In this document: in pieces, positions 16,825 through 24,934 of the stretch
Numbering within the stretch: the stretch's first letter is position 1
Layout of the letters: each line of letters starts with the position of its first letter
Assembly (NCBI GenBank): GCA_018268335.1
Contig: JAFDWT010000063.1
Coordinates: forward strand, 1-54,445
Direction of reading: 5' to 3'
From: Armatimonadota bacterium
GTDB taxonomy: Bacteria > Armatimonadota > Fimbriimonadia > Fimbriimonadales > Fimbriimonadaceae
DNA length: 54,445 nt
Program-made: the position numbers and the translations under genes
The notes under the pieces: model-generated
Database searches by the model: none
What the model was told of the DNA's origin: nothing
Seen by the model: the letters and a program-made list of their open reading frames with translations, nothing else

Positions 16825-17528
16825 AGCTGGCGGCGGGCATTCTGGAGCTGCAGGCTGTCGAATCGACCCAAGACGTGGCGCAACGGCTGCTCCAAGAAGG
16901 TGACACGGAGATCGGCGTCGTTTGGGCTTTGGACCAGAAAGCGGGCCGAGGCAGGTTCCAGCGCGAGTGGGTTTCTTCGCCCGGTGATTCTTTGACGCTG
17001 AGTTTCGTCCTACGCGACTACTCCACACTGAGCGAGCCGTGGTTGGCCGGGATGATGGTCGCACTAGCTGTCGCTGGAGCCTTTCACACACAAATTCGTT
17101 GGCCGAATGATCTGACGATCAAGCGCAAAAAGGTCGGAGGGGTGCTGACAGAACTCCTGACAGACAAGGACGGAGTGAGAGTCCCGGTAGTCGGCGTCGG
17201 AGTCAACTTGAACCAGCTGGCGTTCCCTGAACCGCTGGATGGCATTGCCACGAGCCTAAAACTGGAGCGCGGCCACGATGTCGACCCGACAGAGGCGATG
17301 CACAAACTGGTGGCGGCAGTCCGTTCGATGCCCGAACCGACTGACTGGTACGTGCTCCAGCCTATATGGCAGATCTTCGACGACACTCCCGGCAAATCGT
17401 ACGAATTGGCCACTGGGGAAAAGGCTGTCGCTCTCGGTGTCGGCTCAGATGGCCACCTGATCTGCGCCGTCGAAGGCGAGACGCAGTCGGTCATGGCGGC
17501 GGATGCCATCTTTTCTCCACACAGTTGA
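16821..17528 (+). CDS. birA: Biotin--[acetyl-CoA-carboxylase] ligase, without DNA-binding domain
   Basis: A 235-residue enzyme that activates biotin with ATP and transfers it to the lysine of biotin carboxyl carrier proteins. The catalytic motif QKAGRGRFQREWVSSPGDSL (residues 39-58) and IRWPNDLTIKRKKVGGVLTE (91-110) are clear, and a C-terminal SH3-like domain follows. The N-terminal helix-turn-helix of bifunctional BirA is absent, so this is a ligase-only form that should not repress biotin genes. It is the last gene of the unknown-nadC-birA run, coupled by ATGA. Confidence 0.94.
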   Translation: MKLAAGILELQAVESTQDVAQRLLQEGDTEIGVVWALDQKAGRGRFQREWVSSPGDSLTLSFVLRDYSTLSEPWLAGMMVALAVAGAFHTQIRWPNDLTIKRKKVGGVLTELLTDKDGVRVPVVGVGVNLNQLAFPEPLDGIATSLKLERGHDVDPTEAMHKLVAAVRSMPEPTDWYVLQPIWQIFDDTPGKSYELATGEKAVALGVGSDGHLICAVEGETQSVMAADAIFSPHS

Positions 17529-17585
17529 ACCAAAAAAACCACGATTTTCAAAAAAATCTCACAACATTCCTTAACAATTCGGGCC

Positions 17586-17591
17586 TATGAT
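17586..17591 (+). promoter_or_regulatory. Candidate -10 (TATGAT) for the pseudopilin gene
   Basis: TATGAT lies 41 bases before ATG 17633, downstream of an A/T-rich tract at 17531-17580 that includes the inverted repeat GATTTT/AAAATC (17543-17558). The -35 region is not convincing. A GAGGG ribosome-binding site precedes the ATG. Confidence 0.3.
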
Positions 17592-17632
17592 AGCTAGACG
17601 GATGGAAGAGTCTTGTCCGTCAGAGGGTTGTC

Positions 17633-18577
17633 ATGCGCAAAGCATTCACACTTATTGAACTATTGGTGGTCATCGCCATCATTGCGATTCTCGCCGCTAT
17701 CCTGTTCCCCGTCTTCGCCCAGGCTAAGGTCGCGGCAAAGAAGACGGCCGACCTTTCGAACCTGAAACAGATCGGCACTTCAGTCATGATCTATATGTCC
17801 GACAACGACGACCTGTTCCCCCTGCAGGCTGGTCGTGATTGTAGTGGACTCTGGAACTTCAACTCCCGCGTCTATGCTCCTGCCGATTGGAACCTGGCGA
17901 AGTACACGCAAGATTCAACCGGCGGTTGCCACAAGCGCGTCCGGTCTGGTTATCAGACTCCGATCAACGAGCTTGACCCGTATGTCAAAAGCTATCCGAT
18001 GTGGGTCATGCCTGGTGCATCGACGGCAGGCGTCCCTGGCGGCGGCGATTGGGACTACAGCCCGGCGAACCAACGCAAGACTCCTGCTTTGAATACATAC
18101 AGCATGAACGGCCTGCTGACGCAGTTCAGCCAGACCGGTATCACGTCGATCGCGACGACGCCCGCCTTCTGGCCCGGATTCGGCAAGCAGGTCTATAATG
18201 GCTACACTTACACGAACCCGTTCTTGATCTGCCCCGACCCGAACGCCGGTTGCTCCTTCAGTGGTGGCGGACCGATCCTCGGCAGTGCTAGCTCCTGCAA
18301 CAACCAGGACAACCACAACACGCCGGGCTTCGCCAACGGCACCCAGTCGGGCTTCGGCAACATCGACTACGGCACTGTGTTCTCCTTTGGAAAGACGCAG
18401 AACTGGGTCTATGCAGACGGCCACGCGAAGTCAAAGGCCACTGGCACTGGCGACCCGAAGAACGACCCGTTCTTCCCGCTGGGCACCTATCTCCAGGACG
18501 GTTTCCCCAGCCAGGGCAACGTCTATATCGACTCGCAGTGCCACGTGCCGATCTTCCGACCGGACTACCAACCGTGA
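17633..18577 (+). CDS. Type II secretion / type IV-like pseudopilin with H-X9-DG-type C-terminus
   Basis: A 314-residue protein with a class III prepilin leader, [20 protein letters not shown], where Ala rather than Gly precedes the cleavage site. The N-terminal helix continues into [14 protein letters not shown] globular domain with [10 protein letters not shown] follows, ending in [10 protein letters not shown], the DG signature of the large pseudopilin-like family amplified in Planctomycetes and Armatimonadota. It could be part of a pilus, pseudopilus or surface structure driven by the PilB/GspE-type ATPase at the left edge. The stop overlaps the GTG start of a small lipoprotein gene. Confidence 0.88.
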   Translation: MRKAFTLIELLVVIAIIAILAAILFPVFAQAKVAAKKTADLSNLKQIGTSVMIYMSDNDDLFPLQAGRDCSGLWNFNSRVYAPADWNLAKYTQDSTGGCHKRVRSGYQTPINELDPYVKSYPMWVMPGASTAGVPGGGDWDYSPANQRKTPALNTYSMNGLLTQFSQTGITSIATTPAFWPGFGKQVYNGYTYTNPFLICPDPNAGCSFSGGGPILGSASSCNNQDNHNTPGFANGTQSGFGNIDYGTVFSFGKTQNWVYADGHAKSKATGTGDPKNDPFFPLGTYLQDGFPSQGNVYIDSQCHVPIFRPDYQP

Positions 18578-18735
18578 AGAGAATCGTCGTCGCACTCGCC
18601 CTGATCGCAGCCGCCTACATGTTGGGTGGCTGCGAAGGGCCGGACAAAAAGGTGGACGACTCCAAGGCGGCACCGCCTCCGACCTACCACATGGTTCCTT
18701 CCCAGAAGGATCCAAACTACGACGCGAACAAGTGA
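18574..18735 (+). CDS. Small lipoprotein following the pseudopilin
   Basis: A 53-residue protein starting at GTG 18574, which overlaps the pseudopilin stop (GTGA). The N-terminus is a lipoprotein signal: basic start, hydrophobic core and the lipobox LGGC. The rest is short, hydrophilic and Pro/Lys/Asp-rich with no known domain. The overlap means it is probably co-translated with the pseudopilin and could anchor or assist it, but no function is known. A 12-bp hairpin follows 9 bases downstream. Confidence 0.7.
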   Translation: MKRIVVALALIAAAYMLGGCEGPDKKVDDSKAAPPPTYHMVPSQKDPNYDANK

Positions 18736-18744
18736 TCGCGAAAC

Positions 18745-18772
18745 TGGGGAGCCAATGTCAATTGGCTCCCCA
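18745..18772 (+). terminator. 12-bp perfect hairpin after the pseudopilin/lipoprotein genes
   Basis: TGGGGAGCCAAT and ATTGGCTCCCCA are perfect inverted copies around a GTCA loop. A weak T stretch (CTTTTGG) follows 7 bases later. It probably ends the pseudopilin transcript, or attenuates reading into the phosphoesterase gene starting 14 bases downstream. Confidence 0.55.
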
Positions 18773-18786
18773 AACTGCTTTTGGTT

Positions 18787-21210
18787 ATGACTCCTCTCGT
18801 TAAGCGCACGACCATCGCCGTTTCTTTGGCGACCATCCTCACCGTCGGTGTCGTCACCTCCCAGGTCATTTTCAAGTCCAATCGCCGACCTGGTTGGAAC
18901 GCCGACAAGACGCAGTATTTGATGCCGAACAACTGGGTGGTAAGCCCTGTCGGCCGGTCGGTGGACCTGCCCGGCGACATGCCAGGGACCATCGTGCTGA
19001 CCGAAGACGGCAAGCACGCCCTGGTCAACACCTGTGGCTTCCACGACCACTCGCTCAACCTGGTCGAACTGGCGACGATGAGCATCGTCGCCACCAGCAA
19101 GGTGACCAGGGGGTGGATTGGTCTAGCCAGCGAGGCGGACGGCTCGGTCTTGATGAGCGGCGGCAAGGCCGACGACCCCAAGAAGGCCGACATGGTCGAG
19201 AGGTTCCGGCTTGACGGGGGTCAGTTTGTCAAAGTCGGCGCGATCGACGCCGATGGTGTCGATCCCAAGGACCGGTTTGTCTCGTCGATCCTGGTGGGTC
19301 CGGCAGGCACTTATGTCCTCAACGTGCAGAGCGACGAGGTTTTCCTTCTGTCGTCGAGCGGTAGGCGGCTGGCCAGGGCCCGGGTCGGCTACCGGCCCTA
19401 CGCCTGTGCGCTTTCCAACGACGGCAAGACCCTCGCGGTGACCAACTGGGGCGACCAGAGTGTGTCACTTCTGGATTCGCAGACGCTCAAGGAAAAGGGT
19501 CGCATCGCGGTCGGCCAGCATCCGACGGCCGTTGTGGCTGGCCCGGACGGCCGGTGGTTTGTCACTGATGCTGGCTCCGACACGGTCCACATCCTGGGCG
19601 GCGACAAATCGGAAGTCGTCCGCGTCGGTCTGGACCAAAGCCAACCGATCGGCCCGACACCAGTGGCCGCCGTTTTGGACTCGGCTACCAAGTGGCTCTA
19701 TGTGGCCAACGCCGGAGAGAACACTATTGCTGTCCTGGATGTCAAACAGTCCGGCGCGACCAAGGTGCTCGGCCACATTCCGACGGACAGGTACCCGACG
19801 GCCTTGGCCCTGACACGAAGTGGCGACATCCTGGTCGGCACTGCCAAAGGCCGATATGGCCCGAACAGCAGCGACACCTCCTCGATGCGGACGACTCGAA
19901 CAGACGATGTCGATAAGAACAAGTACACGTACGTCGGAGACCAGTTGACGGGGCGGTTGGCTCTGGTCAAACGGCCGAGCGTTGCCGAGTTGCAGAAGCT
20001 GAGCACGCTGGCGAAGCGCAACCTGCCTCGTGGCGAGAGCGAGTTCTCCGACAGCCAGTCGTCCGCAATCCGGGACGGCGCGCTACGCAAGATCAAACAC
20101 GTCATTTATGTCATCAAGGAGAACCGGACTTTCGACCAAGTGTTCGGCGACATGAGCCGGGGCGAACGCGACCCGTCATTGACCATCTTTGGACAACAGG
20201 TGACGCCCAACCAGCACAAGCTAGCCGACACCTTTGTGCTCCTGGACAACCTCTACACCGACGGTGACACCTCGCAAGGCGGCCACCAGTGGACCGACGC
20301 CGCGTATGCCAACGACTACTGCGAAAAGCAGTGGATATTGAACTACGGTCGCCATGGAGAGGTCGTCAGCGACATGCGGTTGACGTCGTCGCCGGGCGAG
20401 TACATCTGGTCGCTTGCCCGGAAGAAAGGCCTCCGCGCTCGTGTTTATGGTGAATACGTCGACCGGCAGGAAGACCACGACTCGCTCTCCGAGCCGCTGG
20501 CCAAGGCTGACCCTGAGAAGTACGGTTACAGCAAAGAAGTCGAGGACATTTTCGCCCGCGGCGGACGGGACACTGAGAAAGTCGACGTCTTGCTGAGGGA
20601 AATGCGTGAGGCGGAGCGAACAGGAAAGCCCTGGCAGAACCTGATGGTGATCGCCCTGCCCGACGACCACACCCACGGCATGAGCGCCGGTGCCTACTCG
20701 CCTCGGGCTATGGTCGGCTGCAACGACCTGGCCGTCGGCAAGCTGGTCGAGGGCGTCAGCCATTCCAAGTTCTGGAAGGAGACGGCGATCTTTGTGATCC
20801 AAGACGACGCGCAGTCCGGCCCGGACCACATCGACTCGCACCGGACTGTCGGCCAAGTGGTCTCGCCCTACGTCAAGCGAGGCGCTCTGGTCAGCGAACA
20901 CTACACGACCGCCTCGATGTTGCGCACGATGGAGATCATGCTGGGCCTGCCGCCCATGACGACATTCGACGCCAAGGCGAGGCCGATGTACAAGGTCTTC
21001 ACGACCAATCCGGACTTCACGCCTTACTCTGCGCTTGAGCCAGGAGTGGACATCATGGAAAGGAACCCCGCGAAGACGGCATTGGCACTCCGTTCGGCCA
21101 AGCTGGACTGGAGTGACGTGGACAAGGCCGACTGGGCCGAGCTCAACCGCATCTTGTGGGAGGCCTACAAACCAGGCGTGCCTTATCCGAAGACACCGGG
21201 GAACAGGTGA
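18787..21210 (+). CDS. Exported phosphoesterase with N-terminal YVTN-type beta-propeller
   Basis: An 807-residue protein with an N-terminal signal/anchor (TTIAVSLATILTVGVVTSQV). Residues of about 50-370 form a beta-propeller of YVTN/40-residue repeats (LVNTCGFHDHSLNLVEL, KTLAVTNWGDQSVSLLD, KWLYVANAGENTIAVLD). A phosphoesterase domain of the PLC/acid-phosphatase family (PF04185) follows, with KHVIYVIKENRTFDQVFGD and the metal-site region VIQDDAQSGPDHIDSHR. Related enzymes hydrolyse phospholipids or phosphomonoesters in the periplasm. ATG 18787 is chosen over an upstream TTG; no ribosome-binding site is visible because the hairpin ends only 14 bases upstream. Confidence 0.88.
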   Translation: MTPLVKRTTIAVSLATILTVGVVTSQVIFKSNRRPGWNADKTQYLMPNNWVVSPVGRSVDLPGDMPGTIVLTEDGKHALVNTCGFHDHSLNLVELATMSIVATSKVTRGWIGLASEADGSVLMSGGKADDPKKADMVERFRLDGGQFVKVGAIDADGVDPKDRFVSSILVGPAGTYVLNVQSDEVFLLSSSGRRLARARVGYRPYACALSNDGKTLAVTNWGDQSVSLLDSQTLKEKGRIAVGQHPTAVVAGPDGRWFVTDAGSDTVHILGGDKSEVVRVGLDQSQPIGPTPVAAVLDSATKWLYVANAGENTIAVLDVKQSGATKVLGHIPTDRYPTALALTRSGDILVGTAKGRYGPNSSDTSSMRTTRTDDVDKNKYTYVGDQLTGRLALVKRPSVAELQKLSTLAKRNLPRGESEFSDSQSSAIRDGALRKIKHVIYVIKENRTFDQVFGDMSRGERDPSLTIFGQQVTPNQHKLADTFVLLDNLYTDGDTSQGGHQWTDAAYANDYCEKQWILNYGRHGEVVSDMRLTSSPGEYIWSLARKKGLRARVYGEYVDRQEDHDSLSEPLAKADPEKYGYSKEVEDIFARGGRDTEKVDVLLREMREAERTGKPWQNLMVIALPDDHTHGMSAGAYSPRAMVGCNDLAVGKLVEGVSHSKFWKETAIFVIQDDAQSGPDHIDSHRTVGQVVSPYVKRGALVSEHYTTASMLRTMEIMLGLPPMTTFDAKARPMYKVFTTNPDFTPYSALEPGVDIMERNPAKTALALRSAKLDWSDVDKADWAELNRILWEAYKPGVPYPKTPGNR

Positions 21211-21246
21211 GGGGAAGAACCGGAAGCGGCAATCCAAGCTAGTGCT

Positions 21247-21321
<75 letters not shown>

Positions 21322-21343
21322 GACCGGTTCACTTGAGCTTCTG

Positions 21344-21372
21344 AGGATACCAGTTCCACATCTGTGGCGCAA
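21344..21372 (-). promoter_or_regulatory. Candidate tRNA-Gly promoter
   Basis: On the minus strand, TTGCGC (21372-21367) and TATCCT (21349-21344) are separated by 17 bases, and the tRNA begins 22 bases after the -10. The -35 match is only 3 of 6, the -10 match 4 of 6. Confidence 0.35.
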
Positions 21373-21376
21373 GCCT

Positions 21377-21395
21377 GGTCCAAGGACCTCGGTCC
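21377..21395. repeat. Alternating 5-base palindromic block (GGTCC/GGACC/GGTCC)
   Basis: GGTCC, GGACC and GGTCC are spaced by 2 bases each, giving two overlapping dyads between the divergent tRNA and inositol-phosphatase-family genes. It could be an operator; no function is known. Confidence 0.35.
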
Positions 21396-21399
21396 GGGC

Positions 21400-21405
21400 C
21401 ATAAT
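21400..21405 (+). promoter_or_regulatory. Candidate leaderless -10 (CATAAT) for the inositol-phosphatase-family gene
   Basis: CATAAT matches TATAAT at five of six positions and ends 7 bases before the GTG start at 21413. No ribosome-binding site is present. Confidence 0.35.
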
Positions 21406-21412
21406 TCTACCA

Positions 21413-22168
21413 GTGGGTAGTTGGGACGAGCTCTTGCAAGCGACAGTGGACGCCACCCGTGTCGCTGGCGAGATCGCCATTGAGGCTAGGAAGCACCTGA
21501 AGCCCGAATTGAAGCCCGATGGCAGTATTGTCACCAACGGAGACCGCGAGGTCGAAGAGTATCTGCGGTCTGCCTTGTTGCAGTTGACCCCTGGTGCCGG
21601 CTTCTGGGGTGAAGAGTTCGGCTACTCGCCGCCGACGGAGGATGGCTTTTGGCTTGTCGACCCCATCGACGGAACATCCAACTACCGCTTTGGACAGCCC
21701 CTTTGGGGTGTCACGATCGGCTACATGCAGGGTGGCCGGCTGCGTGTCGGCACTCTGTCCTTGCCCGACTTGGGCATTATGTTGGCGGCCGCTGACGGGC
21801 TTGGGGCGACCTGCAACGGCGGATCTCTGGCCCAGATTCCACCCGGAGCGATCAGCGACGAACAGCTGATCGGCCACACCGACTTGCGCAAGATGCGCGC
21901 TGGTTTCCCCGGCAAAGTGCGGCACTTGGGCGCTTTTGTCGTCGAGGCCGCATTTGTCGCCCGTCAGCAAATCCGGGCGATGACCGCTGGCCGCGTCAAG
22001 CTTTATGACGCGGCCGGCGGAATCATCATCTGCCGAGAACTCGGCGCCGACATCCGGCACTTCGACGGCACACCGTTCGACGAGTCGCTGTGGTGCGAAG
22101 ACAAGCGGTGCATGCCGTTCCTGATCGGCCCGCGTGACTCCAACTTCCCCTTCGGCTCAGAGGGCTAG
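21413..22168 (+). CDS. Inositol monophosphatase-family phosphatase (possible histidinol-phosphatase)
   Basis: A 251-residue Mg2+-dependent phosphatase. Metal-site motifs are GEEFGY and WLVDPIDGTSNY (about residues 80-91), with YDAAGGIIICRELGADI at the C-terminus in place of the usual WDxAAG. Family members hydrolyse inositol phosphates, histidinol phosphate (HisN) or PAP. Context does not decide among them, and KLYDAAGG differs slightly from the classical C-terminal motif. It starts at GTG 21413, 7 bases after CATAAT. Its last 12 bases overlap the end of the convergent sigma factor gene. Confidence 0.9.
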   Translation: MGSWDELLQATVDATRVAGEIAIEARKHLKPELKPDGSIVTNGDREVEEYLRSALLQLTPGAGFWGEEFGYSPPTEDGFWLVDPIDGTSNYRFGQPLWGVTIGYMQGGRLRVGTLSLPDLGIMLAAADGLGATCNGGSLAQIPPGAISDEQLIGHTDLRKMRAGFPGKVRHLGAFVVEAAFVARQQIRAMTAGRVKLYDAAGGIIICRELGADIRHFDGTPFDESLWCEDKRCMPFLIGPRDSNFPFGSEG

Positions 22169-23059
22169 CTGCTCGCGCAAGGCGTCGGCCACGACCGGGC
22201 ACTTCAGTTTTTTCAAGCCCTTCTGCTCGATCTGCCGGACGCGCTCACGAGTCACGTTGAGCTTTCGTGCGACATCTTCTAACGTGTGGGGCTCGCCATC
22301 CTGGAAGCCGTAGCGCAGCAGCAGTAGTTCGCGCTCCCGTGGTTCGAGGTCGGCCATCGCTTCGACCAAGATCTGCCGGTCCGAGCTAATGGCGTACTGG
22401 TCGCAGAAATCACCGACGACATCGGCCAGGCTGCCGTCCTCCTGTTCGCCGATCGGACTCTCCAGCGACAAAGCGTCGGGTATCGCGCTCACCAGGGCCT
22501 GCACCTTTTGCAAGGACATGCCGGCTTTGAGGGCGATCTCTTGCTCGCTGGGCTCGCGGCCCATCTCCTGGGCCAGCTGGCACTGGATCCGCAGCACCTT
22601 GCTGATGCCTTCGGCCACATGGACCGGCACCCGGATGGTGCGGCCTTGGTCGAAGACGGCCCGGCTCACCGACTGTCTGATCCACCAAGTCGCATACGTG
22701 CTGAACCGGAAGCCCCGTCGATGGTCGAATTTCTCCACTGCCCGCATCAGGCCGATGTTGCCCTCCTGGATGAGGTCGGGGAGAGAGACGCCGCGATTGG
22801 CGAACTTTTTGGCGATGTTGACCACCAAGCGCAAATTCGCCTCGATCAGCATGGCGCGGCACATTTGCGAGCCTTCGGCGACGCCTTTGGCCAGCTCTTG
22901 TTCCTTTTCTACAGTCAAAAGTGGAATCTGGCCGATTCTCTGCAGCCACATTCTCACCGTGTCGTCGAGGCCCCTTGTCACGTCTACGACTTCCCGCTCG
23001 TCAGCAAAGACGCTCGGGACAGGGGGCGCGGCGGCGCGTTGCGCGCTCGCTGTACCCAT
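22157..23059 (-). CDS. Sigma-70 family RNA polymerase sigma factor, RpoD/SigA-like, short N-terminus
   Basis: A 300-residue sigma factor with regions 1.2 (DDTVRMWLQRIGQIPLLT), 2 (ANLRLVVNIAKKFANRG, DLIQEGNIGLMRAVEKFD, RFSTYATWWIRQSVSRA), 3 and 4.2 (TLEDVARKLNVTRERVRQIE). Region 1.1 and the non-conserved insert of E. coli RpoD are absent. Lying downstream of dnaG as in the classical macromolecular-synthesis operon, it is likely a primary or primary-like factor. ATG 23059 follows an A8 run and has no ribosome-binding site. An alternative TTG at 23176 overlaps the dnaG stop as TTGA but would add 39 residues unlike a sigma N-terminus. Confidence 0.93.
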   Translation of the reverse strand: MGTASAQRAAAPPVPSVFADEREVVDVTRGLDDTVRMWLQRIGQIPLLTVEKEQELAKGVAEGSQMCRAMLIEANLRLVVNIAKKFANRGVSLPDLIQEGNIGLMRAVEKFDHRRGFRFSTYATWWIRQSVSRAVFDQGRTIRVPVHVAEGISKVLRIQCQLAQEMGREPSEQEIALKAGMSLQKVQALVSAIPDALSLESPIGEQEDGSLADVVGDFCDQYAISSDRQILVEAMADLEPRERELLLLRYGFQDGEPHTLEDVARKLNVTRERVRQIEQKGLKKLKCPVVADALREQLAL

Positions 23060-23172
23060 TTTTTTTAACACCAATAACACCTGGGCCCAGTGGCCCGTAC
23101 TCAGAATACAACGGGAATAGGAATGTGTGGGAGAAGTTTTCCAATTAGTGACCGGAATCGGTCCAAGTGCCC

Positions 23173-24924
23173 TCAATAGCCTTGGTTTTCTTCCGTTTCG
23201 GCATCCTTCAGCCGTTGCATGCGGCTATGAAAGTCGCGCAAGGCGTCGTCATCCAAGTCACCACTCTTCGCCACGATTTCATGGGCAGCCCGTTCCTCTC
23301 TTAAGGATCGAAGTCGAGCCAATGCATCGGCCAACACTGCGCTGCCTGTTGGTGCCGACTCGTCCATGAACAACGAGGACATCAAGTCCAGGGCTGGCCC
23401 TTCAGGAAGAGACGGAACCCAATCTGCCGCTGGCCCGTCGGGTGGTTGTCCTTGATGCGTCTGTCTCAGCGAGACCGCAGCGTCTTCTGCGGCACCGGTG
23501 ACAAAGAGGCCGGCTTCGCCGAGTGCCTGCCAGGCATCTTGCTTCGTCGACGGGCTCAACATGGCTCGGAAGACTGCTTCTTCTGGTCCAGTGAGCCCGG
23601 TCTTGGCCCTGGCCGCGCCTACTTTCCCCGGCCTGTGGGTCCTAGTCGGCGAACCACCTCGACGCAGGCTGGCGACCTGACGTTTGATCGCCTGTTTGGC
23701 GGCGAGGCGGTCCTTGGTGCCTGGGTATTCGCCCGCGAGTTCATGGGCGTACCGTTCGATCTCCAGTTCGTCGGTCGCTGTGGCTAGGGCGGCATAGGCG
23801 CCTGTCCAAAATTCGTCTTCGCGGACGGCGACGCGCTGACGGAGGAGCCATAGCCGGAACTCGACCGCGGGCATGGCGGCGTCCACCGCCTTTTCCACCG
23901 CCGCTGGCCCTTGGGTCTTGAGGAGCGTGTCGGGGTCTTCACCCTGCGGCATCATGGCCACTCGGACGCCGATCCCGGCTGCCTGCAAGAGGTCAGCGGC
24001 GCGCTCGGCCGCTTTCTGTCCGGCGCTGTCGCTGTCGTACAGCATCACCACGCGGTCGCACCACTTTTTGATCAGGCGGACGTGGTCCTCGGCCATGGCC
24101 GTCCCCAGAGTGGCGACGGCGCCGGTCACGCCTGCCCGATGGCAGGCGATGGCGTCCAGATACCCTTCAACCAGGATGCCGGTCCGCGTCTTGGCCAACG
24201 TGTGTTTGGCCTTGTCCAGCCCGTAGAGCACACGGCTCTTGCTGTAGAGGGGGGTGTCGCTGCTGTTGATGTACTTGGGTTCGCCTGCTCCGATGATGCG
24301 GCCGCCGAAGGCGACAAGTCGCCCTCTCTCATCACGGATCGGGAACATCAACCGGTGGCGGAACCTGTCATAGTAGCCACCGCTGGGGTCTTTGTCGACC
24401 AAGAAGACCTCTTTGCATTCGGCCAGCTGGTGTCCCTGCTTTTGCAGCTGGCGGGCCAGCAAGTCGCCACCAGGGCCGAAACCTAGTTCCCAGTGGGCTA
24501 CGACATCCGTTGGGATTCCACGGTCTGCGATGTACTTCTTGGCCTCGTCTGATGCCTGGAGTTGCTTGACAAAGAAGGACTGGGCATCGGCCATGGCCGC
24601 TTCCAGCCTTTCGTCGCGGCTTTTGTCTTTGGCCTCTCCTCTACCCGAGAGGGTGACACCAGCTTGCTTGGCGAGAATGCGCAGGGCTTCGGCAAAATCA
24701 ACCTGCTGGGTCTCCATGACCCAATTGAACACGTCTCCTTTGGCCCCGCACGACCAACAATTGTAGCGGCCGAGCTCCTGAGAAACATTAAAGGAGGGGT
24801 TTCTGTCGTTGTGGAACGGACAGAGACCCCTCCAATTTTTTCCTGCCTTTTTGAGGGTCACTCGTTGGCCGACGAGATCGACGATATCGATCCGTCTACG
24901 GACCTCGGCGACATCGTCGGCCAC
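23173..24924 (-). CDS. dnaG: DNA primase
   Basis: A 583-residue primase. The CHC2 zinc finger is C35, H38, C56 and C59 (CPFH and CWSC). The catalytic core follows (YDRFRHRLMFPIRDERGRLVAFGGR), then the TOPRIM domain with EGYLD (253-257) and YDSDSAG (296-302). A C-terminal helical DnaB-interacting region completes it. It makes RNA primers at the replication fork. The start is GTG 24924, where the MADDVAEVRRRID opening is family-like, 10 bases after the stop of the Gly-rich protein gene and with no clear ribosome-binding site. The sigma factor gene lies downstream after a 113-base gap. Confidence 0.95.
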   Translation of the reverse strand: MADDVAEVRRRIDIVDLVGQRVTLKKAGKNWRGLCPFHNDRNPSFNVSQELGRYNCWSCGAKGDVFNWVMETQQVDFAEALRILAKQAGVTLSGRGEAKDKSRDERLEAAMADAQSFFVKQLQASDEAKKYIADRGIPTDVVAHWELGFGPGGDLLARQLQKQGHQLAECKEVFLVDKDPSGGYYDRFRHRLMFPIRDERGRLVAFGGRIIGAGEPKYINSSDTPLYSKSRVLYGLDKAKHTLAKTRTGILVEGYLDAIACHRAGVTGAVATLGTAMAEDHVRLIKKWCDRVVMLYDSDSAGQKAAERAADLLQAAGIGVRVAMMPQGEDPDTLLKTQGPAAVEKAVDAAMPAVEFRLWLLRQRVAVREDEFWTGAYAALATATDELEIERYAHELAGEYPGTKDRLAAKQAIKRQVASLRRGGSPTRTHRPGKVGAARAKTGLTGPEEAVFRAMLSPSTKQDAWQALGEAGLFVTGAAEDAAVSLRQTHQGQPPDGPAADWVPSLPEGPALDLMSSLFMDESAPTGSAVLADALARLRSLREERAAHEIVAKSGDLDDDALRDFHSRMQRLKDAETEENQGY

Positions 24925-24934
24925 TGGTTACTGC

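Noticed and set aside
15760-17091. Long minus-strand open frame (443 codons)
   Set aside because: It runs antisense to nadC and birA, which have clear motifs; its own sequence shows no family and no start signal.
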